Positions 1-8,036 of a stretch of 31,426 bases of DNA are shown here, piece by piece (the stretch's first letter is position 1; each line of letters starts with the position of its first letter). The notes beneath the pieces were generated by a model. It was given only the letters and a program-made list of their open reading frames with translations, made no database searches and had not been told where the DNA came from. A program made the position numbers and the translations under genes. The stretch lies in assembly GCA_964637705.1 (NCBI GenBank), contig CAZWVM010000014.1:1-31426 (forward strand), written 5' to 3'. Origin of the DNA: CAZWVM01 sp964637705 (GTDB taxonomy: Bacteria > UBA8481).

Positions 1-135
1 AAACCTCCAAGTGGTTGGCCTGCTCCCCTCGAACGGGAACGCCGGGCCGAATGCGCCGGATTCTATCCGGACGGGAAGCGCCCGCATAGCGGTATCGGAA
101 GGCCGAAAACGGCATCGTGCCAACCCCGCTATTTA
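1..135. other. Upstream intergenic stretch, no gene recognised
   Basis: I see no convincing gene here. There are two short self-complementary motifs: CCGGA-TTCTA-TCCGG at 56-70 and GCCG-AAAA-CGGC at 102-113. Neither is followed by a T run. The stretch could be the 3' flank of a gene that ends outside the window. Confidence 0.4.
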
Positions 136-149
136 TGCAAGCGCTTGCA
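136..149. promoter_or_regulatory. Palindromic LacI-family operator
   Basis: TGCAAGCGCTTGCA is a perfect 14-bp palindrome with the central CG typical of LacI/GalR-family operators. It ends one base before the -35 hexamer of the regulator gene that follows. The likely reading is autoregulation by the LacI-type protein at 197-1225. Only one such site was noticed, and no transport or sugar-use genes sit beside it. Confidence 0.75.
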
Positions 150-150
150 C

Positions 151-178
151 TTGACAATGGATATTACATGCCTATAAT
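151..178 (+). promoter_or_regulatory. Consensus sigma70-type promoter of the LacI-type regulator
   Basis: TTGACA (151-156) and TATAAT (173-178) are both perfect consensus hexamers, 16 bp apart. The expected transcription start is near 185, about 12 nt before the ATG at 197. The 12-mer GCCTATAATGCC around the -10 recurs exactly at 19150-19161, before the DUF4349 lipoprotein gene. Confidence 0.85.
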
Positions 179-196
179 GCCTTGTCAATAGGTATT

Positions 197-1225
197 ATGA
201 ACGAATTGCACGAAAAGTCTTCTTCCCCGAAGCAAGGCGCCACCTTGAAGGACATCGCCCGCCGGCTCGCAATCTCCGAGTCCACCGTCTCCCGGGCGCT
301 TTCGGGGCGCTCGAGCCTCAAGCCTGAAACCGTCCGCTCCGTCAAGCGCGTGGCTCGAGAGATCGGTTACGTGCCCTCCGTGGTCGGACGAGGCTTGGCG
401 CTTCAAAAAACGGGAGTTATAGGAGTTGCTCTCCCGACGCTTGATTATGCGCACGGCGACTTCTACTCCGCCATGATGCGCGGCGTGGAGCTCACCTCCT
501 CCGAACTCGGTTACTCCCTTCTCTACATCACCGGCAAGGACCTCGCCGGACCCCGTTCCCAGTTCCAGGCCTTCCTCGACGGATTGATCGTCCTGGGGCC
601 CGTGGACCGCTACCGCCACTGGCGCGACATCGCCGGCAAGCCGCTCGTTTTCCTCGACCGTTCCGTTCCGGATTGGCCGTCGATCAGCTCCGAGAACCGC
701 AAGGGCGCCACCGCCGTGGCGCGCCACCTGGCCGATCTCGGCCACCGCCGGATTCTCGTCATCGCCGGGCCCGAGCGACACCCCTCGGTCGTCGAACGCA
801 TCCGGGGCATCCATGACGCCCTGGACACCTTGCGGCCGGACCTCGCGCTCGAAATCATCCACGCCGACTGGACCCAGCTTTCGGAGCCCGGCCGTCACGT
901 GGTGGACTCGCTCTTCGCCCGCTCCGCGTGGAACTTCACCGCGGTCATCGGCATGAACGACGTGATCGCCATCGGCGCGATGCTGGCCCTGCAGGAGCAC
1001 GGCCTCATCGTGCCCCGCGACGTCTCGATCACCGGCTTCGACGACGCCGGCATCTGCCGCCTCCTCAAGCCGGCCCTCACCTCCGTCCGGCAGAACCCGG
1101 ACAAGATGGGCGTCGCCGCCGTTCGCTATCTCCACGGGCTGATCACGGAGAAGCCCGTCGACGTCGCCTTCCGCTGGGAGACCGACCTGGTCGTCAGGGA
1201 ATCCACCGGCCGCGCGCCCGGGTGA
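197..1225 (+). CDS. LacI/GalR-family transcriptional regulator
   Basis: This is a DNA-binding repressor or activator of the LacI family, 342 residues from ATG 197. The N-terminus has the helix-turn-helix (TLKDIARRLAISESTVSRAL) and then the hinge helix (EIGYVPSVVGRGL). The rest is a periplasmic-binding-protein-like sensor domain, including the GFDDAGICRLLKPALTSVRQNP segment near the C-terminus. A TTG at 182 is in frame but lies upstream of the predicted transcription start (about 185), so ATG 197 is preferred. The Shine-Dalgarno is weak (ATAGG). A LacI-type palindrome abuts the promoter, so autoregulation is likely. The effector is unknown; the family usually binds sugars or nucleosides. The next gene has its own candidate promoter. 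Confidence 0.93.
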   Translation: MNELHEKSSSPKQGATLKDIARRLAISESTVSRALSGRSSLKPETVRSVKRVAREIGYVPSVVGRGLALQKTGVIGVALPTLDYAHGDFYSAMMRGVELTSSELGYSLLYITGKDLAGPRSQFQAFLDGLIVLGPVDRYRHWRDIAGKPLVFLDRSVPDWPSISSENRKGATAVARHLADLGHRRILVIAGPERHPSVVERIRGIHDALDTLRPDLALEIIHADWTQLSEPGRHVVDSLFARSAWNFTAVIGMNDVIAIGAMLALQEHGLIVPRDVSITGFDDAGICRLLKPALTSVRQNPDKMGVAAVRYLHGLITEKPVDVAFRWETDLVVRESTGRAPG

Positions 1226-1239
1226 GGACGCGCCGGCGA

Positions 1240-1268
1240 TTGACGATGCACCGCCCGCGTGCGACGAT
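1240..1268 (+). promoter_or_regulatory. Candidate promoter giving a leaderless CPBP protease transcript
   Basis: TTGACG (1240-1245), a 17-bp spacer and GACGAT (1263-1268, only 3 of 6 matches) precede the ATG at 1275 by exactly 6 nt. The weak -10 lowers confidence, but the geometry matches the other leaderless starts in this window. Confidence 0.45.
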
Positions 1269-1274
1269 CCCGTC

Positions 1275-1952
1275 ATGGAGGGAATAGCGCGCCGGCGCTC
1301 GACCGGACGTTACGCGGCCTGGTTCGGCCTCTGGCTCCTCTACCTGCTCAACGACTTCCTCTTCATGCGCATCCACTCGTACGCGGCCTGGCTCGCCGCG
1401 GACTACGCCGTGCGCCTCGTCTCGATCGCGGCCTTCGTCGTCCTGGCCCGATACTCGGTCCTGCCCGCCCGCGACACGCTGCTGGCGCCGCTTCCGTGGC
1501 GCTCGTTCGCCGGCTGGAGCGCCGGCCTCTCGCTCCTCGGCATCGTCATCGACCAGGCCGGGTGGCGGATCTTCGCCCGCCTCCTGCCCGACACGGCGTT
1601 CACCGCCTTTCCCTCGCCCGACAACCCGGCTCTCGAAATCTTCGACCTGACCCTCGGCATCGCTCTCGTCGCGGTCACGGAGGAGGTGATCTTCCGCGGC
1701 TACTTCCTCGCGCTCTTCGAAAACACCCTCCGAGGCCGCGCGGCGCTCGTCGCGCTGTCGGCGCTGGCCTTCGGCCTGATCCACTGGTCGCAGGGCCTCC
1801 ACGCCGTCCTGGCCACCGCCCTCTGGGGCATCCCGCCGATCCTGTGCGCCCTCCGGACGCGCTCGATCCTGCCCGCCGTCGTCGCCCATTTCGCGACCGA
1901 CTTCGTCTCCTTCTCGGGCCTCGTGCCCGAATCGTGGTTCCGTTGGATCTGA
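1275..1952 (+). CDS. CPBP-family intramembrane metalloprotease (CAAX protease-like)
   Basis: This is a 225-residue multi-pass membrane protein with all three CPBP (Abi, PF02517) motifs in order: EEVIFR (E136, E137, R141), FGLIH (F166, H170) and HFATD (H205, D209). The conserved Glu and His residues are the expected metal and catalytic ligands of this glutamic-type intramembrane protease family, whose best-known members are Rce1 and MroQ. Hydrophobic segments lie near residues 15-32, 43-58, 82-95, 124-136, 156-170 and 177-195. There is no Shine-Dalgarno before ATG 1275, which sits 6 nt after a candidate -10. The methyltransferase gene starts 1 nt after its stop. The substrate cannot be inferred. 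Confidence 0.85.
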   Translation: MEGIARRRSTGRYAAWFGLWLLYLLNDFLFMRIHSYAAWLAADYAVRLVSIAAFVVLARYSVLPARDTLLAPLPWRSFAGWSAGLSLLGIVIDQAGWRIFARLLPDTAFTAFPSPDNPALEIFDLTLGIALVAVTEEVIFRGYFLALFENTLRGRAALVALSALAFGLIHWSQGLHAVLATALWGIPPILCALRTRSILPAVVAHFATDFVSFSGLVPESWFRWI

Positions 1953-1953
1953 C

Positions 1954-2616
1954 GTGAAGCGCGTTCCCGAGCCCGAACTGATGGACGATCCCGTGCAGGC
2001 GCGGGCCTACGCGGAGGAGGACTACTCCGGGCCGCACCAGGCGTGCGTCGAATTCTTCCGCGGGCGATTCCCGGGCTTTGAGGGGGGCGCGGTCGCGGAC
2101 CTGGGCTGCGGGCCCGCGGACGTGACGATCCGCTTCGCGCGGGCCTGTCCCGGCGCGCACGTCACGGGCGTCGACGGTTCCGGCCCGATGCTCCGCCTCG
2201 GCCGCGCGGCGGTGGCGCGGGCGCGCCTGGCGCGCCGGATCGCGCTCCGGCGGGGATTCATCCCGGGCGCGGCGGCGCTCCGGGGCCGCCGGTTCGACGC
2301 CGTCATCTCCAACAGCCTTCTGCATCACCTCCCCGACCCGGCCGACCTCTGGGCGACGATCCGGGAGATCGCGGGGCTGGGCGCGCCCGTCTTCGTGATG
2401 GACCTGCGCAGGCCGGCCACGGAAGCCGCTCTGCGCCGGCTCGTCCGTCTCCATGCCGCCGCCGCGCCGCCGATATTGAGGCGCGACTTCGAAAGCTCCC
2501 TGCGCGCCTCCTTCACTCCGTCCGAAGTGCGTATGCAGTTGCGCCGTGCCGGGCTCGCGGGCATGAAGGTCGAGATCGTCAGCGACCGGCATCTCGTCGC
2601 GTGGGGACGCGCCTGA
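1954..2616 (+). CDS. Class I SAM-dependent methyltransferase
   Basis: The 220-residue protein has a Rossmann-type methyltransferase core. Motif I is VADLGCGPAD, followed by the acidic strand end VTGVDGSGPML, and a post-motif segment SNSLLHHLPDPADLW typical of Methyltransf_11/25 members. GTG 1954 is chosen because it starts 1 nt after the protease stop and gives the N-terminus MKRVPEPELMDDPVQARAY, which looks like the N-terminus of related small-molecule methyltransferases; ATG 1981 is an alternative. The methyl acceptor is unknown. It is probably co-transcribed with the CPBP protease and converges on hflX. Confidence 0.85.
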   Translation: MKRVPEPELMDDPVQARAYAEEDYSGPHQACVEFFRGRFPGFEGGAVADLGCGPADVTIRFARACPGAHVTGVDGSGPMLRLGRAAVARARLARRIALRRGFIPGAAALRGRRFDAVISNSLLHHLPDPADLWATIREIAGLGAPVFVMDLRRPATEAALRRLVRLHAAAAPPILRRDFESSLRASFTPSEVRMQLRRAGLAGMKVEIVSDRHLVAWGRA

Positions 2617-2662
2617 CCGGGGATCCGGTCCTGGAATCCGGGTTCGAGGAGAGCGAAGAGCC

Positions 2663-2697
2663 CGCGGCGCCGTGAATCGATCTTGGGGGGCGCCGCG
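2663..2697. terminator. GC-rich hairpin between convergent genes
   Basis: A perfect 9-bp inverted repeat, CGCGGCGCC (2663-2671) and GGCGCCGCG (2689-2697), with a 17-nt loop lies between the methyltransferase and hflX, which converge here. There is no T run on either strand, so it would be a non-canonical, possibly bidirectional terminator or mRNA 3'-end stabiliser. Confidence 0.4.
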
Positions 2698-2734
2698 AGA
2701 TCCCGCAACGGCGATTTCGTCTTGCGACGAGCTT

Positions 2735-3853
2735 CTAGAGCAGTTCCCGGATCGCCTCGCGCAGCATGAAGACGCCGGCGCCGGTCTTCGCGGAGACGGG
2801 GATCCAGCCTCCCGAGGGCAGCCTCCGGTGGAGGTCGAGGGACTTCTTCACCATGTCCACCTTGTTGAGAACCCGGAGGACGCGCTTCGATCCGGCGCCC
2901 AGATCTTCCAGAACCTTCTCGACCGTCTCGATCTGCTCCGGCATGTTCGGGTGGGCGGCGTCGGCCACGTGGATGAGGAAGTCGGCCTCCAGCGCCTCCT
3001 CGATGGTGGAGCGGAAGGAGGCCGCGAGCTGCGGCGGGAACTTCCGGATGAAGCCGACGGTGTCGGTGAGGAGGACGAACTTGCTGGGTGCGACCTCGGC
3101 CCGGCGCGTCAGCGCGTCGAGCGTCGCGAAGAGCTTGTCCTCCACGTGGAGATCGGCCTGGGCCATGCGGTTGATGAGCGTCGACTTGCCGACGTTGGTG
3201 TAGCCGACGACCGCGACGACGGGAAACCCGAGCCGGCCGCTGCGCTGGACCGATCGGCGGCCGCGGATCTCCTCCAGGCGCCGCTTCAGGAAGGCGATGC
3301 GGTCCCGGATCTGCCGCCGGTCGACCTCGATCTGCCTCTCGCCCGCGCCCTGCCGGGCGCCGCCGCCGCCGCGCTGACCCTCCAGGTGCGTCCAGAGGTG
3401 CCGGAGCCGGGTCAGCGAATACTCGAGCTGGGCGACCTCGACCTGGAGCTTCGCCTCGTACGTCCGCGCCTTGCGGGCGAAGATGTCGAGGATGACCTCG
3501 GTGCGCGTGATGACGCGCCCGCCGGTCAGCTTCTCGAGGTTGCGGATCTGCGCCGGGGTCAACTCGTCGTCGAAGATGACGAGCTTCGCCTCGTGCTCGG
3601 CCATGAGCGAGGCGATCTCCTCCGCCTTCCCGGCGCCGATCCAGGTCGCCGCCTCGGGCTTCGGCCGCGATTGCACCACGCGGTGGACGACCGCGACCCC
3701 GAGCGACGCGGCGAGCGCCCCCAGTTCGTCGAGATGATCCTCGACGGCCTCGCGGGTCGAGCCGGGCAGGCGCAAGGCGACGGCAAGCGCGCGGCGGGCG
3801 GGATTCGGAAGGGAGGCGGAGCGCCTACTCGGCGTCCGCGGTTTCGCTTTCAA
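2735..3853 (-). CDS. hflX: GTPase HflX (ribosome-splitting factor)
   Basis: HflX is a GTPase that binds the 50S subunit and splits stalled ribosomes, notably under heat stress. The 372-residue protein has the N-terminal HflX domain (about 20-200, with WIGAGKAEEI and a basic coiled coil around 175-200). The G domain follows: G1 GYTNVGKST (217-225), G3 DTVGF (264-268), G4 NKVD (330-333) and G5 SAK (354-356). The stretch LTDTVGFIRKFPPQLAASFRST is characteristic of HflX. Its start at 3853 overlaps the end of hfq by 29 bp, and hfq-hflX adjacency is a widely conserved arrangement. The protein is slightly shorter than E. coli HflX (426) because it has less C-terminal extension. Confidence 0.95.
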   Translation of the reverse strand: MKAKPRTPSRRSASLPNPARRALAVALRLPGSTREAVEDHLDELGALAASLGVAVVHRVVQSRPKPEAATWIGAGKAEEIASLMAEHEAKLVIFDDELTPAQIRNLEKLTGGRVITRTEVILDIFARKARTYEAKLQVEVAQLEYSLTRLRHLWTHLEGQRGGGGARQGAGERQIEVDRRQIRDRIAFLKRRLEEIRGRRSVQRSGRLGFPVVAVVGYTNVGKSTLINRMAQADLHVEDKLFATLDALTRRAEVAPSKFVLLTDTVGFIRKFPPQLAASFRSTIEEALEADFLIHVADAAHPNMPEQIETVEKVLEDLGAGSKRVLRVLNKVDMVKKSLDLHRRLPSGGWIPVSAKTGAGVFMLREAIRELL

Positions 3854-4076
3854 ACTTCAGTTCGACGTTCTTGGAGGGCTGGATCGTCGAGATGGCGTGC
3901 TTGAAGACCATCTGCTGGCGGCTTTCGACCTCGAAGAGCACCACGAAGGAATCGAAGGCGACGACGCGCCCCTTCAGGGGGACGCCGTTGATGAGAAAGG
4001 CCGTCACCGGGGTCTTCTCCCGGCGTAACTTGTTCAGGAACTGGTCCTGCAACTGCGTGGGTTTCGTGCCTGCCAT
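3825..4076 (-). CDS. hfq: RNA chaperone Hfq
   Basis: Hfq is a hexameric Sm-like protein that pairs small RNAs with mRNAs. The 83-residue product has the N-terminal helix (QLQDQFLNKLRREKTPV, with the rim Arg pair R18/R19), the Sm1 strand region (FLINGVPLKGRVVAFDSFVVLF) and the Sm2 signature FKHAISTIQP (K59, H60). The acidic C-terminal tail is short. There is no Shine-Dalgarno before ATG 4076, and a -10-like hexamer ends 8 nt upstream, so the mRNA is probably leaderless or nearly so. Its presence suggests that sRNA regulation operates in this organism. Confidence 0.96.
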   Translation of the reverse strand: MAGTKPTQLQDQFLNKLRREKTPVTAFLINGVPLKGRVVAFDSFVVLFEVESRQQMVFKHAISTIQPSKNVELKFESETADAE

Positions 4077-4084
4077 CGCGACCG

Positions 4085-4113
4085 ATACTATGTCCCGTGT
4101 GGGGCGAGCGCAA
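4085..4113 (-). promoter_or_regulatory. Candidate promoter of hfq-hflX
   Basis: On the minus strand TTGCGC (4113-4108), a 17-bp spacer and TAGTAT (4090-4085) end 8 nt before the hfq ATG. It lies in the 63-nt gap after plsC, so hfq-hflX can be transcribed independently of the aromatic/lipid operon. Confidence 0.55.
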
Positions 4114-4139
4114 GAGTTATCACGCGCGGCGCGCGGGCC

Positions 4140-4916
4140 TCAGGGTTCGGGCGCGCCCCCCCGCGAACCGGCGCGCTCCAGGGTCTTGAGCGACTCCTCG
4201 AGGCGCGCCGTCAGCTTCGCGCAGTCCGCCGCCGTGTCCTCGAGTCCCTCGGGCCGGAGCGGTTCCCCGATGCGCACGCGCACGCGCCCCGGGCGGGGCT
4301 TGCCGTGCTTCGGGAAGGCCGCGTAGGTTCCCTCGATGAAGGCCGGCACGATCGGGACGCCGGCGCGGATCGAAAGCCGCGCCGCGCCGGTGCGGATGCG
4401 CCCGATCTTTCCCGTGAGCGTGCGGGTGCCCTCGGGAAAGACGACGAGGGCGTGGCCGGCGGCGAGGAAGGCCAGGGCCGTCTCCATCGCCCTCGTGTCC
4501 CCCTTGCCGCGCTGGATGGGAAAGGCGCCAAGGTTGCGGATCACGCCCGCGAAGAGACGGTTTCGGAAGAGCTCGATCTTGGCGAGGAACGTGAGCGGAC
4601 GGGGGCTCGCCACCGCGAGCACCGGCGGGTCGAAATGCGAGGCGTGGTTGGAAGCGAAGATGAACCCGCCATGGGCCGGGATGCGATCGCGCCCCGAGAC
4701 CTGCGCGGCGCCGAGCCGGAGGAAGAGCCGGGCCGCGACCTTCACGAGCGCCAGGGAGAAGGCGTAGAACCCCTCCGGGCTCTCCGACGCCGGCGGAGCC
4801 GCGACGGGTGGCCCGGAGGGCTTCTCGCCCGGCCGCGCCCCGTCGTCCGCCCCGCTCATCCCGTCGTCCGGGTTCGTCGCGTGGTCGGTCTCCCTCTCCT
4901 TCCTCCCGCCCGTCAC
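4140..4916 (-). CDS. plsC: 1-acyl-sn-glycerol-3-phosphate acyltransferase (PlsC/LPLAT family)
   Basis: This is a membrane-associated acyltransferase expected to convert lysophosphatidic acid to phosphatidic acid. The LPLAT motifs are present: SNHASHFDPPVL (NHX4D catalytic box), then the AFPIQRG region, FPEGTRTLTGKIG (FPEGT box) and VPIVPAFIEGTY. A hydrophobic helix (FYAFSLALVKVAARLFLRL) precedes the catalytic domain. GTG 4916 is chosen because it overlaps the cmk stop as GTGA, the same junction seen twice upstream in this operon, and gives 258 residues. ATG 4859 is the alternative start (239 residues) and removes only a low-complexity stretch. The acyl specificity is unknown. Confidence 0.85.
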   Translation of the reverse strand: MTGGRKERETDHATNPDDGMSGADDGARPGEKPSGPPVAAPPASESPEGFYAFSLALVKVAARLFLRLGAAQVSGRDRIPAHGGFIFASNHASHFDPPVLAVASPRPLTFLAKIELFRNRLFAGVIRNLGAFPIQRGKGDTRAMETALAFLAAGHALVVFPEGTRTLTGKIGRIRTGAARLSIRAGVPIVPAFIEGTYAAFPKHGKPRPGRVRVRIGEPLRPEGLEDTAADCAKLTARLEESLKTLERAGSRGGAPEP

Positions 4917-5587
4917 CACAGCTGCGCGAGGGGCTTGCGCGCTTCGACCTCCGCGGCGATTCCCTCTACGACCTCCTCGATCGCCAGTTCCGACGTATCG
5001 ATCCTGAGGGCGTCCTCGGCGCACTTCAGGGGAGCCACGACGCGCTCCGAGTCCTCGCGGTCCCGCTCGATCATCTCGGCGAGGAGCAGTTCGAGGTCCC
5101 GGGAGCGGCCGGAAGCCGCGAGTTCCGCCTGGCGCCGGCGGGCGCGCACCTCGGGGCGCGCGTCGAGGTAGAACTTCCAGCGCGCATCCGGGAAGACGAC
5201 CGTGCCGATGTCGCGGCCCTCCATCACGATGCCCGGCCGCCCCTGGGGGTAGGCCCTCTGCTGGGCGACGAGAATCGAGCGGACGGAGGGGTACGCCGAG
5301 ACGGTGGCGACGTGGCGCGTGACCTTGGAGGACCGGATCTCGTCGGTGACGTCCGCCCCGTCGAGCGTCACGCGCCCTCCGTCGAGCCCGATCACGGCGC
5401 CCGCGATGACGCGTTCCACGCGCGATTCGTCCCCGAGCGGCGCCCCGCTGCGGATGGCGCGCAGGGTGAGCGCGCGGTACATCGCGCCCGTGTCCACGTG
5501 CAGGAAGTCGAGGCGCTTCGCGACGAGCTTCGCGACCGTGCTCTTGCCGCTCCCGGCCGGCCCGTCGATCGCGACGACGTTCTTCAC
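4913..5587 (-). CDS. cmk: Cytidylate kinase (CMP/dCMP kinase)
   Basis: The enzyme phosphorylates CMP and dCMP with ATP. The 224-residue protein has the P-loop GPAGSGKST (residues 9-17), the CMP-binding segment HVDTGAMYRALTL, the EGRDIGTVVFPDA motif, and a C-terminal lid with RDREDSERVVAPLK. Length is normal for bacterial Cmk. GTG 5587 overlaps the aroA stop as GTGA. The order aroA-cmk is common in bacteria, where rpsA often follows; here an acyltransferase follows instead. Confidence 0.96.
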   Translation of the reverse strand: MKNVVAIDGPAGSGKSTVAKLVAKRLDFLHVDTGAMYRALTLRAIRSGAPLGDESRVERVIAGAVIGLDGGRVTLDGADVTDEIRSSKVTRHVATVSAYPSVRSILVAQQRAYPQGRPGIVMEGRDIGTVVFPDARWKFYLDARPEVRARRRQAELAASGRSRDLELLLAEMIERDREDSERVVAPLKCAEDALRIDTSELAIEEVVEGIAAEVEARKPLAQLW

Positions 5588-6855
5588 GAGGCGCGCTCCT
5601 CGATGCGGGCGCCCATCGCCCCGAAGAGGCGGACGAACCCCGGGAAGGAGGTTTCGACGCAGGCGGTGTTTTCGACGGTGACGCCCCGGCGGGAGACGAG
5701 TCCGGCCACGGCCGCGGTCATCGCGATCCGGTGGTCGCCGCGCGAGTCCACGGTCCCGCCCTCCACCGTCTGGCGGCCCGGGACGACGAGCCCGTCCTCC
5801 GTCGGCGACGCGCGCAGGCCGATCTTCGCGAACTCCTCGACAACCGCCGCGATCCGGTCCGTCTCCTTCACCTTCAACTCGCGCGCGTCGCGGATCCTCG
5901 TCTCGGCGCAGTCCGCGAGCGCCGCGGCCAGGGCCATCGCCGGGATCTCGTCGATGAGGCGCGGCACGAGGTCGCCCGCGATGTCGAGCGCACCGAACCG
6001 CGAGGCGCGCACGCGGAAGTCCGCCCGCGGTTCCCCGGCGCTTGTTCGCTCGTGCCGGAGTTCCACGCGGGCCCCGGCGCGGCGGAAGACGTCCGTCATC
6101 CCGGTGCGGGAGGGATTGACGCCCACGTTCTCGATGACCACCTCGGAGCCCGGGACAAGCAGCGCGGCGACGAGGGGGAAGGCGGAGGAGGAGATGTCGC
6201 CGGGCACGTCCATCTCCGCGGGTCGCAGGATCCCGCCGCCGCGGATCGAGACCGTCCGCCCCTCGTCGTCGATCTCCACCTCGATCCCCGCGTGCTCGAG
6301 CAACCGCTCGGTGTGATCCCGCGAGGGGGCGGGGCTATGGATCGTCGTGCGGCCCTCGGCCGACAGCGCGGCCAGGAGAATCGCCGACTTGACCTGCGCC
6401 GAGGCGACGTCGATCGTCACCTCGATGCCCTGGAGGCGCCGTCCGGTGATCCTCACCGGTGGCCGCCCGTTCGTCGTCTCGATCTCCGCCCCCATCAGCC
6501 GGAGCGGTCCCGCCACTCGCTCCATCGGCCGCCGTCGGAGCGAGTCGTCGCCGTCGAGAACATAAGTGCCGGGGCGACCGGCCAGGATCCCCATCATGAG
6601 GCGCATCGTCGTCCCCGAGTTTCCGCAATCGCACGCGATCTCGCCGTGCAAGGACGAAAGCAGGGTCTTCTGGACGATCGCCTCCGTCGCCCGGACATCC
6701 TCCGATTCCAACAGCCCCGTCACGCCGTGGCGTGGTGCGCGGCCGGCGAGGCCGTTGAACATGAGAACGCGGTGAGAGATCGACTTGTCGCCGGGCACGG
6801 CGACGCTCCCGCTCAGCGCCCCGGGCGCGGGCGGGACGAACCAGGTCCCGCTCAC
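5584..6855 (-). CDS. aroA: 3-phosphoshikimate 1-carboxyvinyltransferase (EPSP synthase)
   Basis: This is step six of the shikimate pathway: shikimate-3-phosphate plus PEP gives EPSP. The 423-residue protein carries PGDKSISHR (22-29), GNSGTTMRL (79-86), SAQVKSA (152-158), NPSRTG, RLIDEIPAMALAAA, ELKVKETDRI and DSRGDHRIAM. The GNSGTTMRL and SAQVK forms resemble the Bacillus/class II side of the family rather than the E. coli type. GTG 6855 is chosen because it overlaps the tyrA stop as GTGA and places MSGTWFVPPAP before the first motif; upstream in-frame sequence is the shadow of tyrA. Confidence 0.95.
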   Translation of the reverse strand: MSGTWFVPPAPGALSGSVAVPGDKSISHRVLMFNGLAGRAPRHGVTGLLESEDVRATEAIVQKTLLSSLHGEIACDCGNSGTTMRLMMGILAGRPGTYVLDGDDSLRRRPMERVAGPLRLMGAEIETTNGRPPVRITGRRLQGIEVTIDVASAQVKSAILLAALSAEGRTTIHSPAPSRDHTERLLEHAGIEVEIDDEGRTVSIRGGGILRPAEMDVPGDISSSAFPLVAALLVPGSEVVIENVGVNPSRTGMTDVFRRAGARVELRHERTSAGEPRADFRVRASRFGALDIAGDLVPRLIDEIPAMALAAALADCAETRIRDARELKVKETDRIAAVVEEFAKIGLRASPTEDGLVVPGRQTVEGGTVDSRGDHRIAMTAAVAGLVSRRGVTVENTACVETSFPGFVRLFGAMGARIEERAS

Positions 6856-7967
6856 GAGGCGCCCCGTACCGTGTACCCGGCCTGCGCGAGGAGCTCGGCG
6901 GCCCGGGCGCGCGCGTTGTCGGTCTCGAAGAGGATCCGGATCGGCGCCGTCCCGCGCGACTCCCGCACCCGCGTCACCTCGATGTCGATGATGTTGACGC
7001 CGGCGTCGGCGAGGAGCCCGGTGACGGCGGCGATGATGCCCGGCCGGTCCGTCGCCTCGACGAAGAGGTCGTGGATGGAAGGCAGGAGGCCGCGGCCCTT
7101 CGGGGGGATCCGCGTCCGGCCCTCCCGCGCCTTCTCGAAGAAGGCCGTGAGCGCCCCCGCGTCGGCGGCCTCGAGCGCCTTCCGGAACGCGGCGAGCTCC
7201 AAGGCCGTCTCGTCCACCGCCTCGAGAATCGCCGCCCGGTTGGTGAGGCAGATATCCCTCCAGATGGAGGGCGACGAGGAGGCGATGCGCGTGGTGTCGC
7301 GGAAGCCCCCCGCAGCCAGGTCCCACGTGCGGGGCGTCCTCTCGGCGCGCATCGCGACGACGTTGACGAGGAGCGCGGCGACGACGTGGGGCAGGTGGCT
7401 GATCGAGGCGACGATGCGGTCGTGGGTGGAGGCGGGAAGCACGACGGGCACCGCGCCGAGCGAGCGCCAGAAATCCTTCACGGCAAGGAGCGCGGCCTCG
7501 TCGGCCGATTCCGAGGGCGTCACGACGACGACCGCCTGCTCGTAGAGCGCGGGTTCCGCGTGCTCGATCCCGTCGCGCTCCGACCCCGCCATCGGGTGCG
7601 AACCGACGAAACGGGCGCCCGCGGGCAGCCGCTTCTCGGCCTCGGCGGTGAGGTCCACCTTCGTCGAGCCGACGTCGGTGACGATCGCCCCCTCCGCGAG
7701 GCCCGGCGCGATCGCGGACATCTGGTCCGGGATCGATTTCACCGGCGCACAGAGAATGACGAGGTCGCAGTCACGAACGGCGGCCGCCGGATCGAGCGAG
7801 TAGGAGTCGATGGCGCCGCGCTCCTTTGCGCGCGCGAGCGTCGCTTCCGTGCGGCCGAAGCCGACGACCGCGGGCGGGTTCGGGAAGGCCTTGAGCCTCA
7901 AGCCGATCGAGCCTCCCATCAGGCCGCAACCGCCTATGGCGACGCGACGGAAACCCGGAATCGTCAC
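6852..7967 (-). CDS. tyrA: Prephenate dehydrogenase with C-terminal ACT domain
   Basis: The enzyme oxidises prephenate to 4-hydroxyphenylpyruvate in tyrosine synthesis. The 371-residue protein has a Rossmann NAD(P)-binding start (VAIGGCGLMGGSIG, 9-22), TDVGSTK, the SHPMAGSERDGIEHA motif, the helical dimerisation domain with AAGGFRDTTRIASS, and an ACT domain at about 294-371 (LFVEATDRPGIIAAVTGLLADAGVNI). The ACT domain suggests feedback control by tyrosine, as in Gram-positive TyrA. The start is GTG 7967 with a purine-rich GGGGAGGAC just upstream, close to the start codon. The gene follows DAHP synthase after a 211-bp gap that holds an inverted repeat. Confidence 0.95.
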   Translation of the reverse strand: MTIPGFRRVAIGGCGLMGGSIGLRLKAFPNPPAVVGFGRTEATLARAKERGAIDSYSLDPAAAVRDCDLVILCAPVKSIPDQMSAIAPGLAEGAIVTDVGSTKVDLTAEAEKRLPAGARFVGSHPMAGSERDGIEHAEPALYEQAVVVVTPSESADEAALLAVKDFWRSLGAVPVVLPASTHDRIVASISHLPHVVAALLVNVVAMRAERTPRTWDLAAGGFRDTTRIASSSPSIWRDICLTNRAAILEAVDETALELAAFRKALEAADAGALTAFFEKAREGRTRIPPKGRGLLPSIHDLFVEATDRPGIIAAVTGLLADAGVNIIDIEVTRVRESRGTAPIRILFETDNARARAAELLAQAGYTVRGAS

Positions 7968-8036
7968 GTCCTCCCCGCCCCAGGAGAAACACCCGAGTCA
8001 TTGCCACAAGACACGCCCTGTCGCAGAACGGCGAAG

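Noticed and set aside
182..196. TTG 182 as start of the LacI-type regulator
   Set aside because: It lies only 3 nt after the -10, upstream of the expected transcription start. ATG 197 leaves a short leader and the normal N-terminus.
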